A stretch of 64,000 nt of DNA from Aerococcaceae bacterium DSM 111020 (GTDB lineage: Bacteria > Bacillota > Bacilli > Lactobacillales > Aerococcaceae): contig JACBXP010000013.1 in the NCBI GenBank assembly GCA_015863185.1, positions 1-64,000 of the forward strand. The letters are read 5' to 3'. The first letter of the stretch is position 1, and the number at the start of each line of letters is the position of its first letter. The position numbers were made by a program, and so were the translations under genes. The notes beneath the pieces were generated by a model, which had not been told where the DNA came from, did no database searches, and was given only the letters and a program-made list of their open reading frames with translations. Below, piece by piece: positions 1-7,327 of the stretch.

Positions 1-194
1 ATTTCGATTTATTCTGTGTGTAGCGTTCAAAATAGTCACGAATAGTGCCGCCTTTCTTAAGGAAGTTGACAACGTTATAGATGGGGTGATTGGAACGTCC
101 AAGCTTTTTTGCGATATCACAGGCTTTTATAACCGATATCAAAATAAGCTTCTATCCATCCGAGTTCTTTCATGCTAAGATGTGTGTAGGTCAT
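1..194 (-). pseudogene. IS30-family transposase, 5' end, frameshifted and cut by the window edge
   Basis: The reverse strand from ATG at 194 reads MTYTHLSMKELGWIEAYF and continues as DIGYK. One extra A in a run of A around position 125 then shifts the frame. Removing it restores ACDIAKKLGRSNHPIYN and a lysine-rich stretch, which is the N-terminal HTH of IS30-family transposases. A Shine-Dalgarno AGGAG lies about 10 bases upstream. The rest of the gene is outside the window. The copy is probably inactive because of the frameshift, though slippage on the A run cannot be excluded. Family assignment is from the HTH pattern. Confidence 0.6.
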
Positions 195-309
195 TTGTGG
201 TCACTCCTCTAATTTTCGTGGTTGGAAATTTGATTTGAGTGTACCACAAATGGTTTATTTATTTTTCTAGCTTAATTTTACAATTCAAGTTTGGTAATAT
301 TTCTACCAA

Positions 310-567
310 TTACTTTCGCATAATCAATTGCATCGCTTTTTCAATTTTTTCTTGTTGAACCGCTGGATCTTCGTCCGGATGATTGATACATTCGTAAAGA
401 TTTTCCGCGACGACAATTCCGATAATACGGTCAATACTTGAGTGAACGGCTGATAACTGTGTCACAACATCCATACATTCACGTTCATCTTCCATCATAC
501 GAATAAGCCCTGCTAATTGTCCTTCTGCTCGTTTAGCACGATTAATAACTTTTTGATCGATTTTCAT
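310..567 (-). CDS. cstR: CstR-like persulfide-sensing repressor (CsoR/RcnR family)
   Basis: This is an 85-residue all-helical CsoR-family protein. A longer frame starts at 597, but AGGAAAGG lies 7-8 bases before the ATG at 567, and that start puts the two cysteines at residues 31 and 60, the positions of the reactive pair in Staphylococcus aureus CstR. The residue that is a copper-binding His in CsoR, four before the second Cys, is Asn here. This argues against copper sensing and for persulfide sensing. It is the last gene of an operon with a CoA-disulfide reductase and a rhodanese, starting 5 bases after the rhodanese stop. It probably represses this operon through the operator at 2556-2571. 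CstR rather than CsoR is an inference from residues and context. Confidence 0.85.
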   Translation of the reverse strand: MKIDQKVINRAKRAEGQLAGLIRMMEDERECMDVVTQLSAVHSSIDRIIGIVVAENLYECINHPDEDPAVQQEKIEKAMQLIMRK

Positions 568-572
568 CTTAT

Positions 573-875
573 CTACCTTTCCTTTTTGCCACTCCACATA
601 CTCATTCCACCCAGCACATTCGTTGTTTGATAGCCTGCTTGTTCTAAAAAGTCACTTGCTTGTTGTGAGCGAGCACCTGATTGACAGACGAGATAATATT
701 CTTGCTTTTGGTCTAATTCAGTATAGTTCTTTTGTAACTTTGACAACGGCAGATTTTTTGCGCCTGGGATATGCCCACCTAATTTATATTCAAATTTTTC
801 ACGCACATCAATAATATTTAAAGTTGTTTTATTATTTTTCTCAATAAATGTTTCCATTGAAATTGTTTTAGCCAT
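573..875 (-). CDS. Single-domain rhodanese (sulfurtransferase)
   Basis: The 100-residue protein is one rhodanese domain. It has the NIIDVREKFEY entry motif, HIPGAKNLPL, and the active-site loop CQSGAR, whose Cys would carry the persulfide. It is cytoplasmic, with no signal peptide. Its start overlaps the end of the upstream CoA-disulfide reductase by 8 bases and has GGAGG about 9 bases upstream, so the two are translationally coupled. In the cst operons of Staphylococcus and Enterococcus such proteins move sulfane sulfur between low-molecular-weight persulfides and acceptors. The exact donor and acceptor here cannot be read from sequence. Confidence 0.88.
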   Translation of the reverse strand: MAKTISMETFIEKNNKTTLNIIDVREKFEYKLGGHIPGAKNLPLSKLQKNYTELDQKQEYYLVCQSGARSQQASDFLEQAGYQTTNVLGGMSMWSGKKER

Positions 876-2523
876 GATAAATTGCCTCCGGTTTAATCAT
901 TTTGTAAAGATGGAATGCCCCATCCAGGTTTTTCACGTCATAATTGTGCTGTTTTAAAATACGCTCTGCAATATAAGAACGCTGACCACTATGACAAGAA
1001 ACAATATATTTCTCATCTGGACTAATCTCATCTAAGCGATCACGCAAATCATTTAATGGAATGATCAAAGAATCTTTGAAGCCTCCATTATTTTTCACTT
1101 CATCTGTGGCACGCACATCTAACATTTTCCAACCATCTGCCATTAAGTCTTCTACTTCATGCCATTGAACAGTATCAGACTGACCTTCCATCACATTCAA
1201 AGCTTGATATCCTGCCATATTTATAGGATCTTTTGCTGATCCAAATGGTGGCGCATACGCAAACTCCAGCTCTGGTAAATCAGCGACTGTTAAGCCCCCT
1301 TTGATCGCAGTTGCAATAACATCAATGCGTTTATCAATCCCATTTTCACCCACCGCTTGTGCTCCCAAGATTTCGCCTGTGTTCGGTTCAAAAATTAATT
1401 TTAATTCCACCATTGTCGCACCTGGGAAATACCCTGCATGGTGTTTGGCAGAAGTATGCGTTACTTCGAAATTCAACCCTGCTAAGCGTGCTTGTCGTTC
1501 GCTTAAACCGGTTGACGCTGCCGTAAGACTAAACACGCGAACAATCGCCGTTCCAATACTACCTTTATTTTTACGGTTAAGACCACTAATGATATCTGCC
1601 ACTTGTCGTCCTTGGCGGTTTGCAGGTGATGCGAGTGATATTAATGCATCTTCGCCCGTAATTTGGTGGGTTACAAGAATCGCATCCCCAACAGCATAAA
1701 TATCTTTGATGCTTGTTTCATAATTTTCATCCACTTTTATCCCATCTCGAAAGCCTAATTCAACGCCTGCATTTTTCGCAATGGTGGAAGCAGGTTTGAC
1801 ACCAATCGATAAAATAGTCAGACCCGATTCAAGGACTCGACCATCTTCTAAAATAACTTTGTTTCCTTTGTCTTCAAAAGCTACAGCTGATTGCCCTGTA
1901 ATAACGTCTACACCATTTTCTTTCAATTCATTTTCAACAAAGCGAGCCATTTCTTCATCCAGCGGAGGTAAAATTTGCGGTGCCATTTCGACTAAGGTCA
2001 CTTCTATTCCACGATGAACTAAATTTTCAACCATTTCAAGTCCGATAAAACCACCACCGACAACCACTGCTTTTTTAGGATCTTTAGTCTCAAGTTGTTC
2101 CATAATGGCATCTAAGTCTGGAATATTCCTTAAAGTATAGACGTTATCCACTTCTTCAAATCCTTTTATTGGTGGAACAATAGCCTCAGCCCCCATTGAT
2201 AAAATTAATTTATCATATGATTCTTCATATCTGCCCTCTGGTCCGTTGACTCTTATTGTTTTTTCTTCTGGCTGAATACTTTCAACTTTAGAATGAACAC
2301 GGACGTCTAATCTAAAGCGATCATACAAGGCTTCTGGTGTCTGAACCAATAAATCCTCTCGATTCGAAATTTCACCCGATACATAATACGGTAAGCCACA
2401 GTTTGCAAAAGAAACATAAGGTCCTTTATCAAAAATAACAATCTCTGCATCCTCATCTAAACGACGTAAACGTGTTGCTGCCGACATGCCACCAGCGACT
2501 CCACCAATAATTAATACTTTCAT
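868..2523 (-). CDS. cdr: CoA-disulfide reductase with C-terminal rhodanese domain
   Basis: The 551-residue flavoprotein begins MKVLIIGGVAGG, an FAD-binding Rossmann motif. The first methionine of the longer frame (2604) lies upstream of the promoter and operator, so the start at 2523 with AAGGGTG is chosen. Residues around 36-47 contain SFANCGLPYY, whose Cys42 is the single redox Cys of CoA-disulfide/persulfide reductases. A second Rossmann motif, VVVGGGFIGLE, binds NAD(P)H near residue 160. The last ~90 residues are a rhodanese domain with active loop CHSGQRS. This fused architecture (CoADR-RHD) reduces CoA persulfides and disulfides. First gene of the persulfide-response operon with rhodanese and cstR. 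Confidence 0.9.
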   Translation of the reverse strand: MKVLIIGGVAGGMSAATRLRRLDEDAEIVIFDKGPYVSFANCGLPYYVSGEISNREDLLVQTPEALYDRFRLDVRVHSKVESIQPEEKTIRVNGPEGRYEESYDKLILSMGAEAIVPPIKGFEEVDNVYTLRNIPDLDAIMEQLETKDPKKAVVVGGGFIGLEMVENLVHRGIEVTLVEMAPQILPPLDEEMARFVENELKENGVDVITGQSAVAFEDKGNKVILEDGRVLESGLTILSIGVKPASTIAKNAGVELGFRDGIKVDENYETSIKDIYAVGDAILVTHQITGEDALISLASPANRQGRQVADIISGLNRKNKGSIGTAIVRVFSLTAASTGLSERQARLAGLNFEVTHTSAKHHAGYFPGATMVELKLIFEPNTGEILGAQAVGENGIDKRIDVIATAIKGGLTVADLPELEFAYAPPFGSAKDPINMAGYQALNVMEGQSDTVQWHEVEDLMADGWKMLDVRATDEVKNNGGFKDSLIIPLNDLRDRLDEISPDEKYIVSCHSGQRSYIAERILKQHNYDVKNLDGAFHLYKMIKPEAIYHG

Positions 2524-2555
2524 TTGATTCACCCTTTGATTATATTTTTTTGCTG

Positions 2556-2571
2556 ATACCCCCATGGGTAT
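2556..2571 (-). promoter_or_regulatory. CstR-type operator
   Basis: The inverted repeat ATACCC-CCAT-GGGTAT resembles the CstR/CsoR operators (AT-rich ends, central C and G runs). It overlaps the -10 hexamer of the cdr promoter, a repressor position, and the operon's third gene encodes a CstR-like protein. The match is seen directly; binding is inferred. Confidence 0.75.
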
Positions 2572-2598
2572 ATTAAGCCTTTTATAATCACCTGTCAA
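2570..2598 (-). promoter_or_regulatory. Sigma-A promoter of the cdr-rhodanese-cstR operon
   Basis: On the reverse strand TTGACA (2593-2598) is followed by a 17-base spacer and TAATAT (2570-2575). The -10 shares bases with the CstR-type operator at 2556-2571. Confidence 0.8.
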
Positions 2599-2637
2599 GC
2601 CCAAAGTTTTCTGGTTTTATTTAAAATTTCTACCTAA

Positions 2638-2682
2638 ATAAAAAGCCTCGCTCTAGGAATCATCAGTTCCTAAGCGAGACGG
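2638..2682 (-). terminator. Rho-independent terminator (minus strand)
   Basis: A stem formed by CTCGCTTAGGAA and TTCCTAGAGCGAG around a 7-base loop is followed on the minus strand by TTTTTATTT. No gene lies directly upstream on that strand, only the 110-bp repeats, so it may terminate transcripts coming out of the repeat array or be left from a lost gene. Confidence 0.6.
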
Positions 2683-3013
2683 CTCATTCTTTACCATTGA
2701 ATACAAATGTGACAAGCTTTTAAAATCATAGAGCGAACCCGTATCAGATTGTGCTGTGGTTTTACGAAAAAAACTCATCTATTTGTGGTATGGTTCATTC
2801 ATTGCCATTGAACACAATTTTCACAAGCTTTTAAAATCATAAAGCGAACCCGCATCAGTTTGAGCTGTGGTTTTCGAAAAAACCTCATCTATTTGTGGTA
2901 AGGCTCATTCTTTACCATAAAACACAAATAGGACAAGTTTTTAAAGTCATACAGTAAACCCGCATCATCTTGCGCATTATTTTTTGAAACACCTTGTCTA
3001 TTTGTGATAAGAA
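2683..3013. repeat. Array A: three degenerate tandem repeats of ~110 bp
   Basis: Units lie at 2683-2793, 2794-2903 and 2904-3013 (111, 110 and ~110 bases). Each starts like TTCATTCTTTACCAT, passes AAGCTTTTAAAATCAT and AACCCGCATCAG, and ends CTCATCTATTTGTGGTAAGG. Units 1 and 2 are close; unit 3 is more diverged. The end of each unit (CTATTTGTGGTA) differs by one base from the rlmH 3' end (CTATTTATGGTA). There is no gene between 2605 and 3118. The same repeat continues as array B at 3985-4272. Confidence 0.85.
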
Positions 3014-3118
3014 TTTTCGTACCGTTTGTCATGATTTCTTCTGATCGGTGGCTACTTTTAACAGAATAGTGGTTAGCAGTTACTGAACTTGTTTTTTAAT
3101 CTATGACTAATCTTACAC

Positions 3119-3904
3119 TTATTTCCCACTAAATTTTACTTTTAATCCCGCTGGTTGTTCATTAAATATGTTTTTCTCTTTTACGTATATAGGTATTGAA
3201 GTATTTACAATTTTCATATCAAGTTCAAAACCAGTGGGGGAATGATCCTGATAAAAAATCGGTTTTGGAAATATGTTGAGCGTCACAGTTTGTTCATAGT
3301 AGTTGCCTAACATATCACCATAGCAAATATCTAAATAAAGCTCATAATTCTGAGGTATTTCTTCATGCTTCATAAATTTGCTATCTATTGGAAGCTCTAT
3401 TGGAATACCTGATTGAATAAACATATCTGAACTTTCATCGACCTCAAGAGAGTTGATTTCAAATGGAAATTCAATTGATTTATTCTCGGCATGATTATCT
3501 GCTCTTAATTTTATAGCCCTGAAATACATACAAGGATTTTTTCCAATGTTTTTTATTTTTAGTAGTTTATTAGAAATTTTCACTTTACTGAAAAACTTTT
3601 CGGGTGGTCCATCACCTCCATTTATAAAACCATATGGAAAGAATGAGACACCTCCATTATCATGACCTAAATGAGATTTTTTTACTGTATTAACTAAATC
3701 ATATTTTATATACGGTAGTAATTGTAATCTCTTATCTTCTTTAAATGCCTCTTCTTGTTGTCTTAATTGTATCTTTATCATTTTATTATTATGCCTTATG
3801 GTTAAATAAATTCCTAGAATGGATACCACAGATGTAAAAATTGCAGAAAAAATTGCTATGCCCCATTCTGAAGATATATTCTGGATGAAATCAGGTACAC
3901 TCAT
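3119..3904 (-). CDS. Unknown membrane-anchored protein between the repeat arrays
   Basis: The 261-residue protein has one N-terminal membrane segment (about residues 16-37, IAIFSAIFTSVVSILGIYL), a short charged coiled-coil-like stretch (residues 40-60, rich in Q, E and K) and a soluble domain predicted to be mostly beta. The start has GGGAGGGAAG about 8 bases upstream. I do not recognise a family. It stands alone, flanked on both sides by the ~110-bp repeats, which suggests it was carried in with them. The N-terminal TM plus cytosolic domain layout is common in phage-defence and island proteins, but nothing in the sequence proves such a role. Confidence 0.7.
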   Translation of the reverse strand: MSVPDFIQNISSEWGIAIFSAIFTSVVSILGIYLTIRHNNKMIKIQLRQQEEAFKEDKRLQLLPYIKYDLVNTVKKSHLGHDNGGVSFFPYGFINGGDGPPEKFFSKVKISNKLLKIKNIGKNPCMYFRAIKLRADNHAENKSIEFPFEINSLEVDESSDMFIQSGIPIELPIDSKFMKHEEIPQNYELYLDICYGDMLGNYYEQTVTLNIFPKPIFYQDHSPTGFELDMKIVNTSIPIYVKEKNIFNEQPAGLKVKFSGK

Positions 3905-3984
3905 CTACTTGTCTTCCCTCCCACATGATATATGTTGCAAGTATATTATTCTTTTACCTTAAAAAATATGAAATACTTTTTTAT

Positions 3985-4272
3985 TCATTAACCAAAGTCG
4001 TATCAGATTGAACGGTGGTCTTACGCAAAAACCTTACTTATTTGTGGTAAGGTTTATTCCGAACTACTGATCACAATTATGACTAGCTTTTAAAATCAGC
4101 TAGTGAATCCGCATCAGCTTGTACGTTGGTTTTACGTAAAAACCTCACTTATTTGTGGTAAGGTTCATTCTTTACCATTGAATACAAATGTGACAAGCTT
4201 TTAAAATCAGCCAGCGAACCCGTATCAGATTGTGCTGTGGTTTTACGAAAAAACCTCATCTACTTATGGTAC
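3985..4272. repeat. Array B: partial and two full ~110-bp repeats
   Basis: A partial unit (about 3985-4052) is followed by full units at 4053-4163 and 4164-4272. The last is nearly identical over ~90 bases to the first unit of array A. The partial and first full units end ACTTATTTGTGGTAAGG. The last ends CTACTTATGGTACGCATG, the rlmH-like site. The stretch 3905-4446 has no gene apart from this array and the site at 4260-4280. Confidence 0.85.
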
Positions 4273-4280
4273 GCATGTCC
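4260..4280. repeat. Putative attachment site, distal copy (rlmH 3'-end duplicate)
   Basis: The 21 bases match 16732-16752, the last 18 coding bases and stop codon of rlmH, with a single C/T difference; the shared core is TTATGGTACGCATGTCC. Both copies are in the same orientation 12.47 kb apart, as expected for a site duplicated by integration of an island into rlmH. Sequence beyond the 21 bases is unrelated. Confidence 0.7.
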
Positions 4281-4446
4281 GTATCATCGATAGGTAATAA
4301 ATTCTATTAGCTATTTGATACGGTACAAAAAAAGAACCTCATTAGCTATCACTGATTTGATTCAATGGCTTGAGATTCTTATTCATTATGATTTGTTTAT
4401 TTTGTTAGGAGTTACTACTTTTCTTACATACTTGGTTTATAGCGAT

Positions 4447-4752
4447 TTAAATCACTTTTAGTTCATGTACGTATAGGTCATCGATATCTTTTTCTGGCAC
4501 GTACTCATTAGTTAGTATTGCTTCATATTGTTTAGCATCATCAATTGGCTCATCGATTAATTCTTTTAGACGTTGTGAGGTAACATGGATTTGATTGAAT
4601 TCCTCATCATACTCATAATCCCCTTCTAGTAGTTCTACTATTTGAAAGATTACTTTTTCTACTTCTGCTCCACTTTCTTCATCGACATCATTATCCACTA
4701 GGACATCATTTAGTTCATGAACCTTGATTATAGCCTTAAAAGTATCACTCAT
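4447..4752 (-). CDS. Small, highly acidic unknown protein
   Basis: The 101-residue protein has about 29 Asp/Glu and only about 8 Lys/Arg, giving a very low pI. There is no signal peptide, membrane segment or cysteine. GGGAGCG lies about 7 bases before the ATG. I recognise no family. It is the first gene inside the putative rlmH island, next to a Type ISP restriction enzyme remnant. Small strongly acidic proteins in such places are sometimes DNA mimics or immunity factors; that is speculation here. It appears intact. Confidence 0.65.
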   Translation of the reverse strand: MSDTFKAIIKVHELNDVLVDNDVDEESGAEVEKVIFQIVELLEGDYEYDEEFNQIHVTSQRLKELIDEPIDDAKQYEAILTNEYVPEKDIDDLYVHELKVI

Positions 4753-4910
4753 TGTAATCGCTCCCTATATTTGATACTTCTAATCTAGCATTAATTATTA
4801 ACAAAGTCGAGAGCTCGTATTTTTTTGGATCTGAGTAAATAGTTATTAGTATTAATTACCCCATATTCTTAGTTATGGATATGGGGTATTTAGTACTGAT
4901 AAATGATTTT

Positions 4911-5360
4911 TTATTCATCTATTATCTCTAGTGGAGGTAGACTATTGACTATATCTACTGTTTGCACAGACACATTGATGATTGATAGCAATAGATTGAA
5001 AATGTATTTAGGATCTTCTGAGTAATCATTCGGGCCATCCACAATCCCAGTTGTTTTATTAAAATTCATACGATACTGATACATTACCCACTCTATAGCA
5101 GACCGTCCACTTATAATATATCCATAGGCTTTTTCAGGTATATTTTTTATGGTAATATCCTTGTTAAAAATAATTTGTGATTTGTTTTTCCCTCTTCCGA
5201 ATTTCATTTTTTCAACCATATAAGTGGGTGTTGATTTATTAAAGATTACTTCAACATTTTTGCTAGCTGGGACTTTTTCGTAGTTCACATGAAGCTCGAC
5301 TAGTTGTTTTCCTGAGTTAATCATTTTATCTATTTGGAAAATTTTATAATCAACTTAGCC
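4911..5360 (-). pseudogene. Type ISP restriction-modification enzyme, C-terminal remnant
   Basis: The frame encodes about 149 residues, from just inside the IS30 junction to a stop at 4911. The sequence contains LVELHVNYE, AYGYIISGRSAIEWVMYQY, GIVDGPNDYSEDPKYIFNLL and SVQTVDIVNSLPPL. These match the very end of single-chain Type ISP enzymes (LlaGI/LlaBIII family; nuclease, helicase, methyltransferase and target-recognition in one ~1,500-residue chain). The frame stays open upstream of the first ATG (5324) up to a stop at about 5361, where IS30-end-like sequence begins, so the IS insertion removed the rest. Not functional. Confidence 0.75.
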
Positions 5361-5434
5361 ACTTAAAATAAAAAAAGCCATGTGAATTTCATGTTATATT
5401 GAATGTACCACCAACCAATATAAGGAGAATTCAC

Positions 5435-5760
5435 ATGACTCAAGTAAATAGTACCACAGAATCACGCAAAGGCAAACACCTGACATATGGTGAAATGAAG
5501 CAGATTGAAGCGTTTAAGAAGCTTGACCTTTCTAATCGTAAAATCGCAAACCAACTTGAACGAAGTCCATAAACCATTAATAATGCGATCCATAAGGGAA
5601 CGATTAAACAAAGACGTCAACAGAAACAGAATGGGAAGGTTTACGTCCAATATTACGAAATCTATTCTGCTGATACGCATTTTGAAGCGTATCTGAAAAA
5701 TCGTTCACAGTGTGGACGACGTCCTAAATGGGTAGAAACAGATGAATTCATTGATTGTAT
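5435..5760 (+). pseudogene. IS30-family transposase fragment with in-frame stop
   Basis: From ATG at 5435 (AAGGAG upstream) the frame reads KGKHLTYGEMKQIEAFKKL and KIANQLERSP, the IS30 N-terminal HTH. A TAA at 5570-5572 interrupts it at codon 46. The same frame then continues TINNAIHKGTIKQRR to RRPKWVETDEFIDCI, where homology stops at about 5760 and the nitroreductase fragment begins. Catalytic DDE residues are missing. This IS remnant separates the Type ISP remnant from foreign DNA. Confidence 0.75.
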
Positions 5761-5764
5761 ACAA

Positions 5765-5984
5765 TCAATCTTCGATAATATTGATTTCTTCCACACGCTC
5801 TTTTGGTGTCGGTTGGCTGGCAGGAACGCCCATCGGTAAAACCGTCCAGCAAATGTGGTTGGAAGGGATGTCCATTTCATCCAATACTTCCCGCACCGGA
5901 AGTTCATCGCAATTGTTTCGGATTTGATCGGTCCAAACCGTGCCATAACCGAGTGCGGTGGCAGCCAGATAGGCGGTCGGATAC
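5765..5984 (-). pseudogene. Nitroreductase-family protein, C-terminal fragment
   Basis: On the reverse strand the frame ending at TGA (5765-5767) reads YLAATALGYGTVWTDQI, then VREVLDEMDIPSNH, VLPMGVPASQPTPKER and VEEINIIED. This is the end of a flavin-dependent nitroreductase (the LGxGxxW and xGxPxxxPTPK pattern). Only about 70 residues remain; there is no start. Its G+C is visibly higher than the AT-rich flanks, so it came from another genome or context. Confidence 0.65.
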
Positions 5985-5986
5985 TA

Positions 5987-6106
5987 TTTAACGTCGTTAT
6001 AAAAATATTATATAAATGTTAGACTGTTTAACGACGTTATAAAATAATTATATAAACGTTAACCCGTCTAACGCCGTTATAAATAAATTATATAAACGTT
6101 AAACGT
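5987..6106. repeat. Three tandem copies of a 40-bp repeat
   Basis: Units at 5987-6026, 6027-6066 and 6067-6106 are each exactly 40 bases. Each has the pattern TTTAACGNCGTTATAA, an AT-rich core with TTATATAAACGTTA, and a variable last five bases. The unit holds an AACG-N-CGTT palindrome near its start and AACGTT near its end. It looks like an iteron or multi-site operator but belongs to no family I recognise. Confidence 0.85.
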
Positions 6107-6124
6107 TCTCAATAACCAACTCAG

Positions 6125-6159
6125 GACCAAAAAAGAAGCCATTCGCTCGAGCGAATGGC
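6125..6159 (-). terminator. Terminator: perfect 22-bp palindrome followed by T run (minus strand)
   Basis: Positions 6138-6159 are a perfect palindrome built on GCCATTCGCTC. On the minus strand it is followed by TTCTTTTTT. It lies downstream of the ABC exporter genes and probably ends their transcript. Confidence 0.65.
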
Positions 6160-6191
6160 CACTGATCTTTCTTAAGGTCTGAAAGAGGGAA

Positions 6192-6213
6192 GAAGTTTGC
6201 CTCGGCAAACTTC
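6192..6213 (-). terminator. Second hairpin downstream of the ABC genes
   Basis: GAAGTTTGCC and GGCAAACTTC form a 10-bp stem with a 2-base centre. On the minus strand it is followed by TTCCCTCTTTC, a weak U tract. Probably an auxiliary terminator or an mRNA 3'-end stabiliser ahead of the stronger one at 6125-6159. Confidence 0.45.
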
Positions 6214-6271
6214 CACCAAAAAGCATTGAAGGTTTTGTGGTAATTAGTAAATGAGACGTTTATCATTTTGA

Positions 6272-7327
6272 CTAAACTTTTACAAGTCGCTCAATTTTAA
6301 AACTTCCAGCAGTAAACAACACCAAACCATATAATATAACCACGGGGACATTGGGGAAAATTTGTCCGGTATCTATGGCCTCAAATATCCAATAGTAAGG
6401 CGATAAAAACTGTACAAATTGTAAAGAAGTAAACGATTCGGCGATAAGCGGAATGAATACTAAAACAATGGCGAGTAGCACTCCAATCATCTGGATAAGC
6501 GCCTCATTTTTGAATAATCGAAAGAGGACCATAGTTAAGCCGACAATAAAAATACTCATGGAGAGAATTAAACTAACGAGTAAAGCTGGATGATTGATTG
6601 GAAGATTAAAAACGGCACTCATAATTGAAATAACGATTGTACTGGCGAGAAATTCATAAAGCACATAAGCGAATAAGACACTACCTAATATTTGCCAGCT
6701 ATAAGTGTTTGAAATAATACTTCTAGTGAGCAAGCCTTCTTGACGCATCTTCGCTAAATCACCGGCAATGAATCCTGTGGCATACCCCATAAAAAAGAGG
6801 AGCATAAACAAAACAAAAGCCGTATCTCCGTTTATCGTCTCCGTTGGACGCACCCACTCAGCCTCTGCAACCTCCACCGACTCAAATGAAAGATTCGCTT
6901 CAGAGAAGGCTTCATTCATTCTTGATTCAGTGAGTCTTGAAAACAACTCGGACTCAAATAACGCATCTCGATTTTCACCACTTAAACTATAAATGTTTAT
7001 CTGTTCGTCATTGAATGGAAAACCCTCGGGGATTTCATAAAGCATCGTTACTTCAAGTTGATCCAACTGTTCGAACGCTTCCACTGCGTCATCAAAAAAG
7101 TCTACTTGGAAATTCTCTGATAAATGAGGGACGACTTGTTCTTCCACATAGTCCGAATGATTCACAACCGCAATATTTTGATTTGTCATGGCGGAAGAAT
7201 CACTTTGCATGGTAATTAAAAAGAAAAAGATGATGACAAGTGGAACTCCGAGTGTAAAAAGGACAAAGCCCCAGTTATTGAAAAGGACACGTTTTAAATG
7301 AAACCATGTTAGATGTAATGTTTTCAT
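6272..7327 (-). CDS. ABC-2 type permease, LnrN-like
   Basis: The 351-residue protein has one N-terminal membrane segment (residues 17-40), a large extracytoplasmic region to about residue 165, then five to six membrane segments, the ABC-2 layout. It overlaps the preceding permease by 4 bases (ATGA type) and is the last gene of the set. Gene order, lengths and partners match Bacillus subtilis lnrJKLMN (yfiJKLMN), where two such permeases and an ATPase give resistance to linearmycin and related polyenes. Substrate here is unknown; resistance to a membrane-active compound is an inference. Confidence 0.8.
   Translation of the reverse strand: MKTLHLTWFHLKRVLFNNWGFVLFTLGVPLVIIFFFLITMQSDSSAMTNQNIAVVNHSDYVEEQVVPHLSENFQVDFFDDAVEAFEQLDQLEVTMLYEIPEGFPFNDEQINIYSLSGENRDALFESELFSRLTESRMNEAFSEANLSFESVEVAEAEWVRPTETINGDTAFVLFMLLFFMGYATGFIAGDLAKMRQEGLLTRSIISNTYSWQILGSVLFAYVLYEFLASTIVISIMSAVFNLPINHPALLVSLILSMSIFIVGLTMVLFRLFKNEALIQMIGVLLAIVLVFIPLIAESFTSLQFVQFLSPYYWIFEAIDTGQIFPNVPVVILYGLVLFTAGSFKIERLVKV

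Noticed and set aside
1301-2017. Long plus-strand frames inside the CoA-disulfide reductase gene
   Set aside because: They are antisense shadows with no ribosome site and no recognisable domain.
2683-4272. The ~110-bp arrays as a CRISPR
   Set aside because: Units are contiguous with no unique spacers, far longer than CRISPR repeats, and no cas genes are near.
5742-5991. Short plus-strand frames crossing the IS30/nitroreductase junction as genes
   Set aside because: They are antisense to the nitroreductase remnant or fuse unrelated pieces and have no ribosome sites.
5987-6106. The 40-bp repeats as a CRISPR or IS end
   Set aside because: There is no spacer between units and only three copies; the sequence does not look like an IS terminal repeat.
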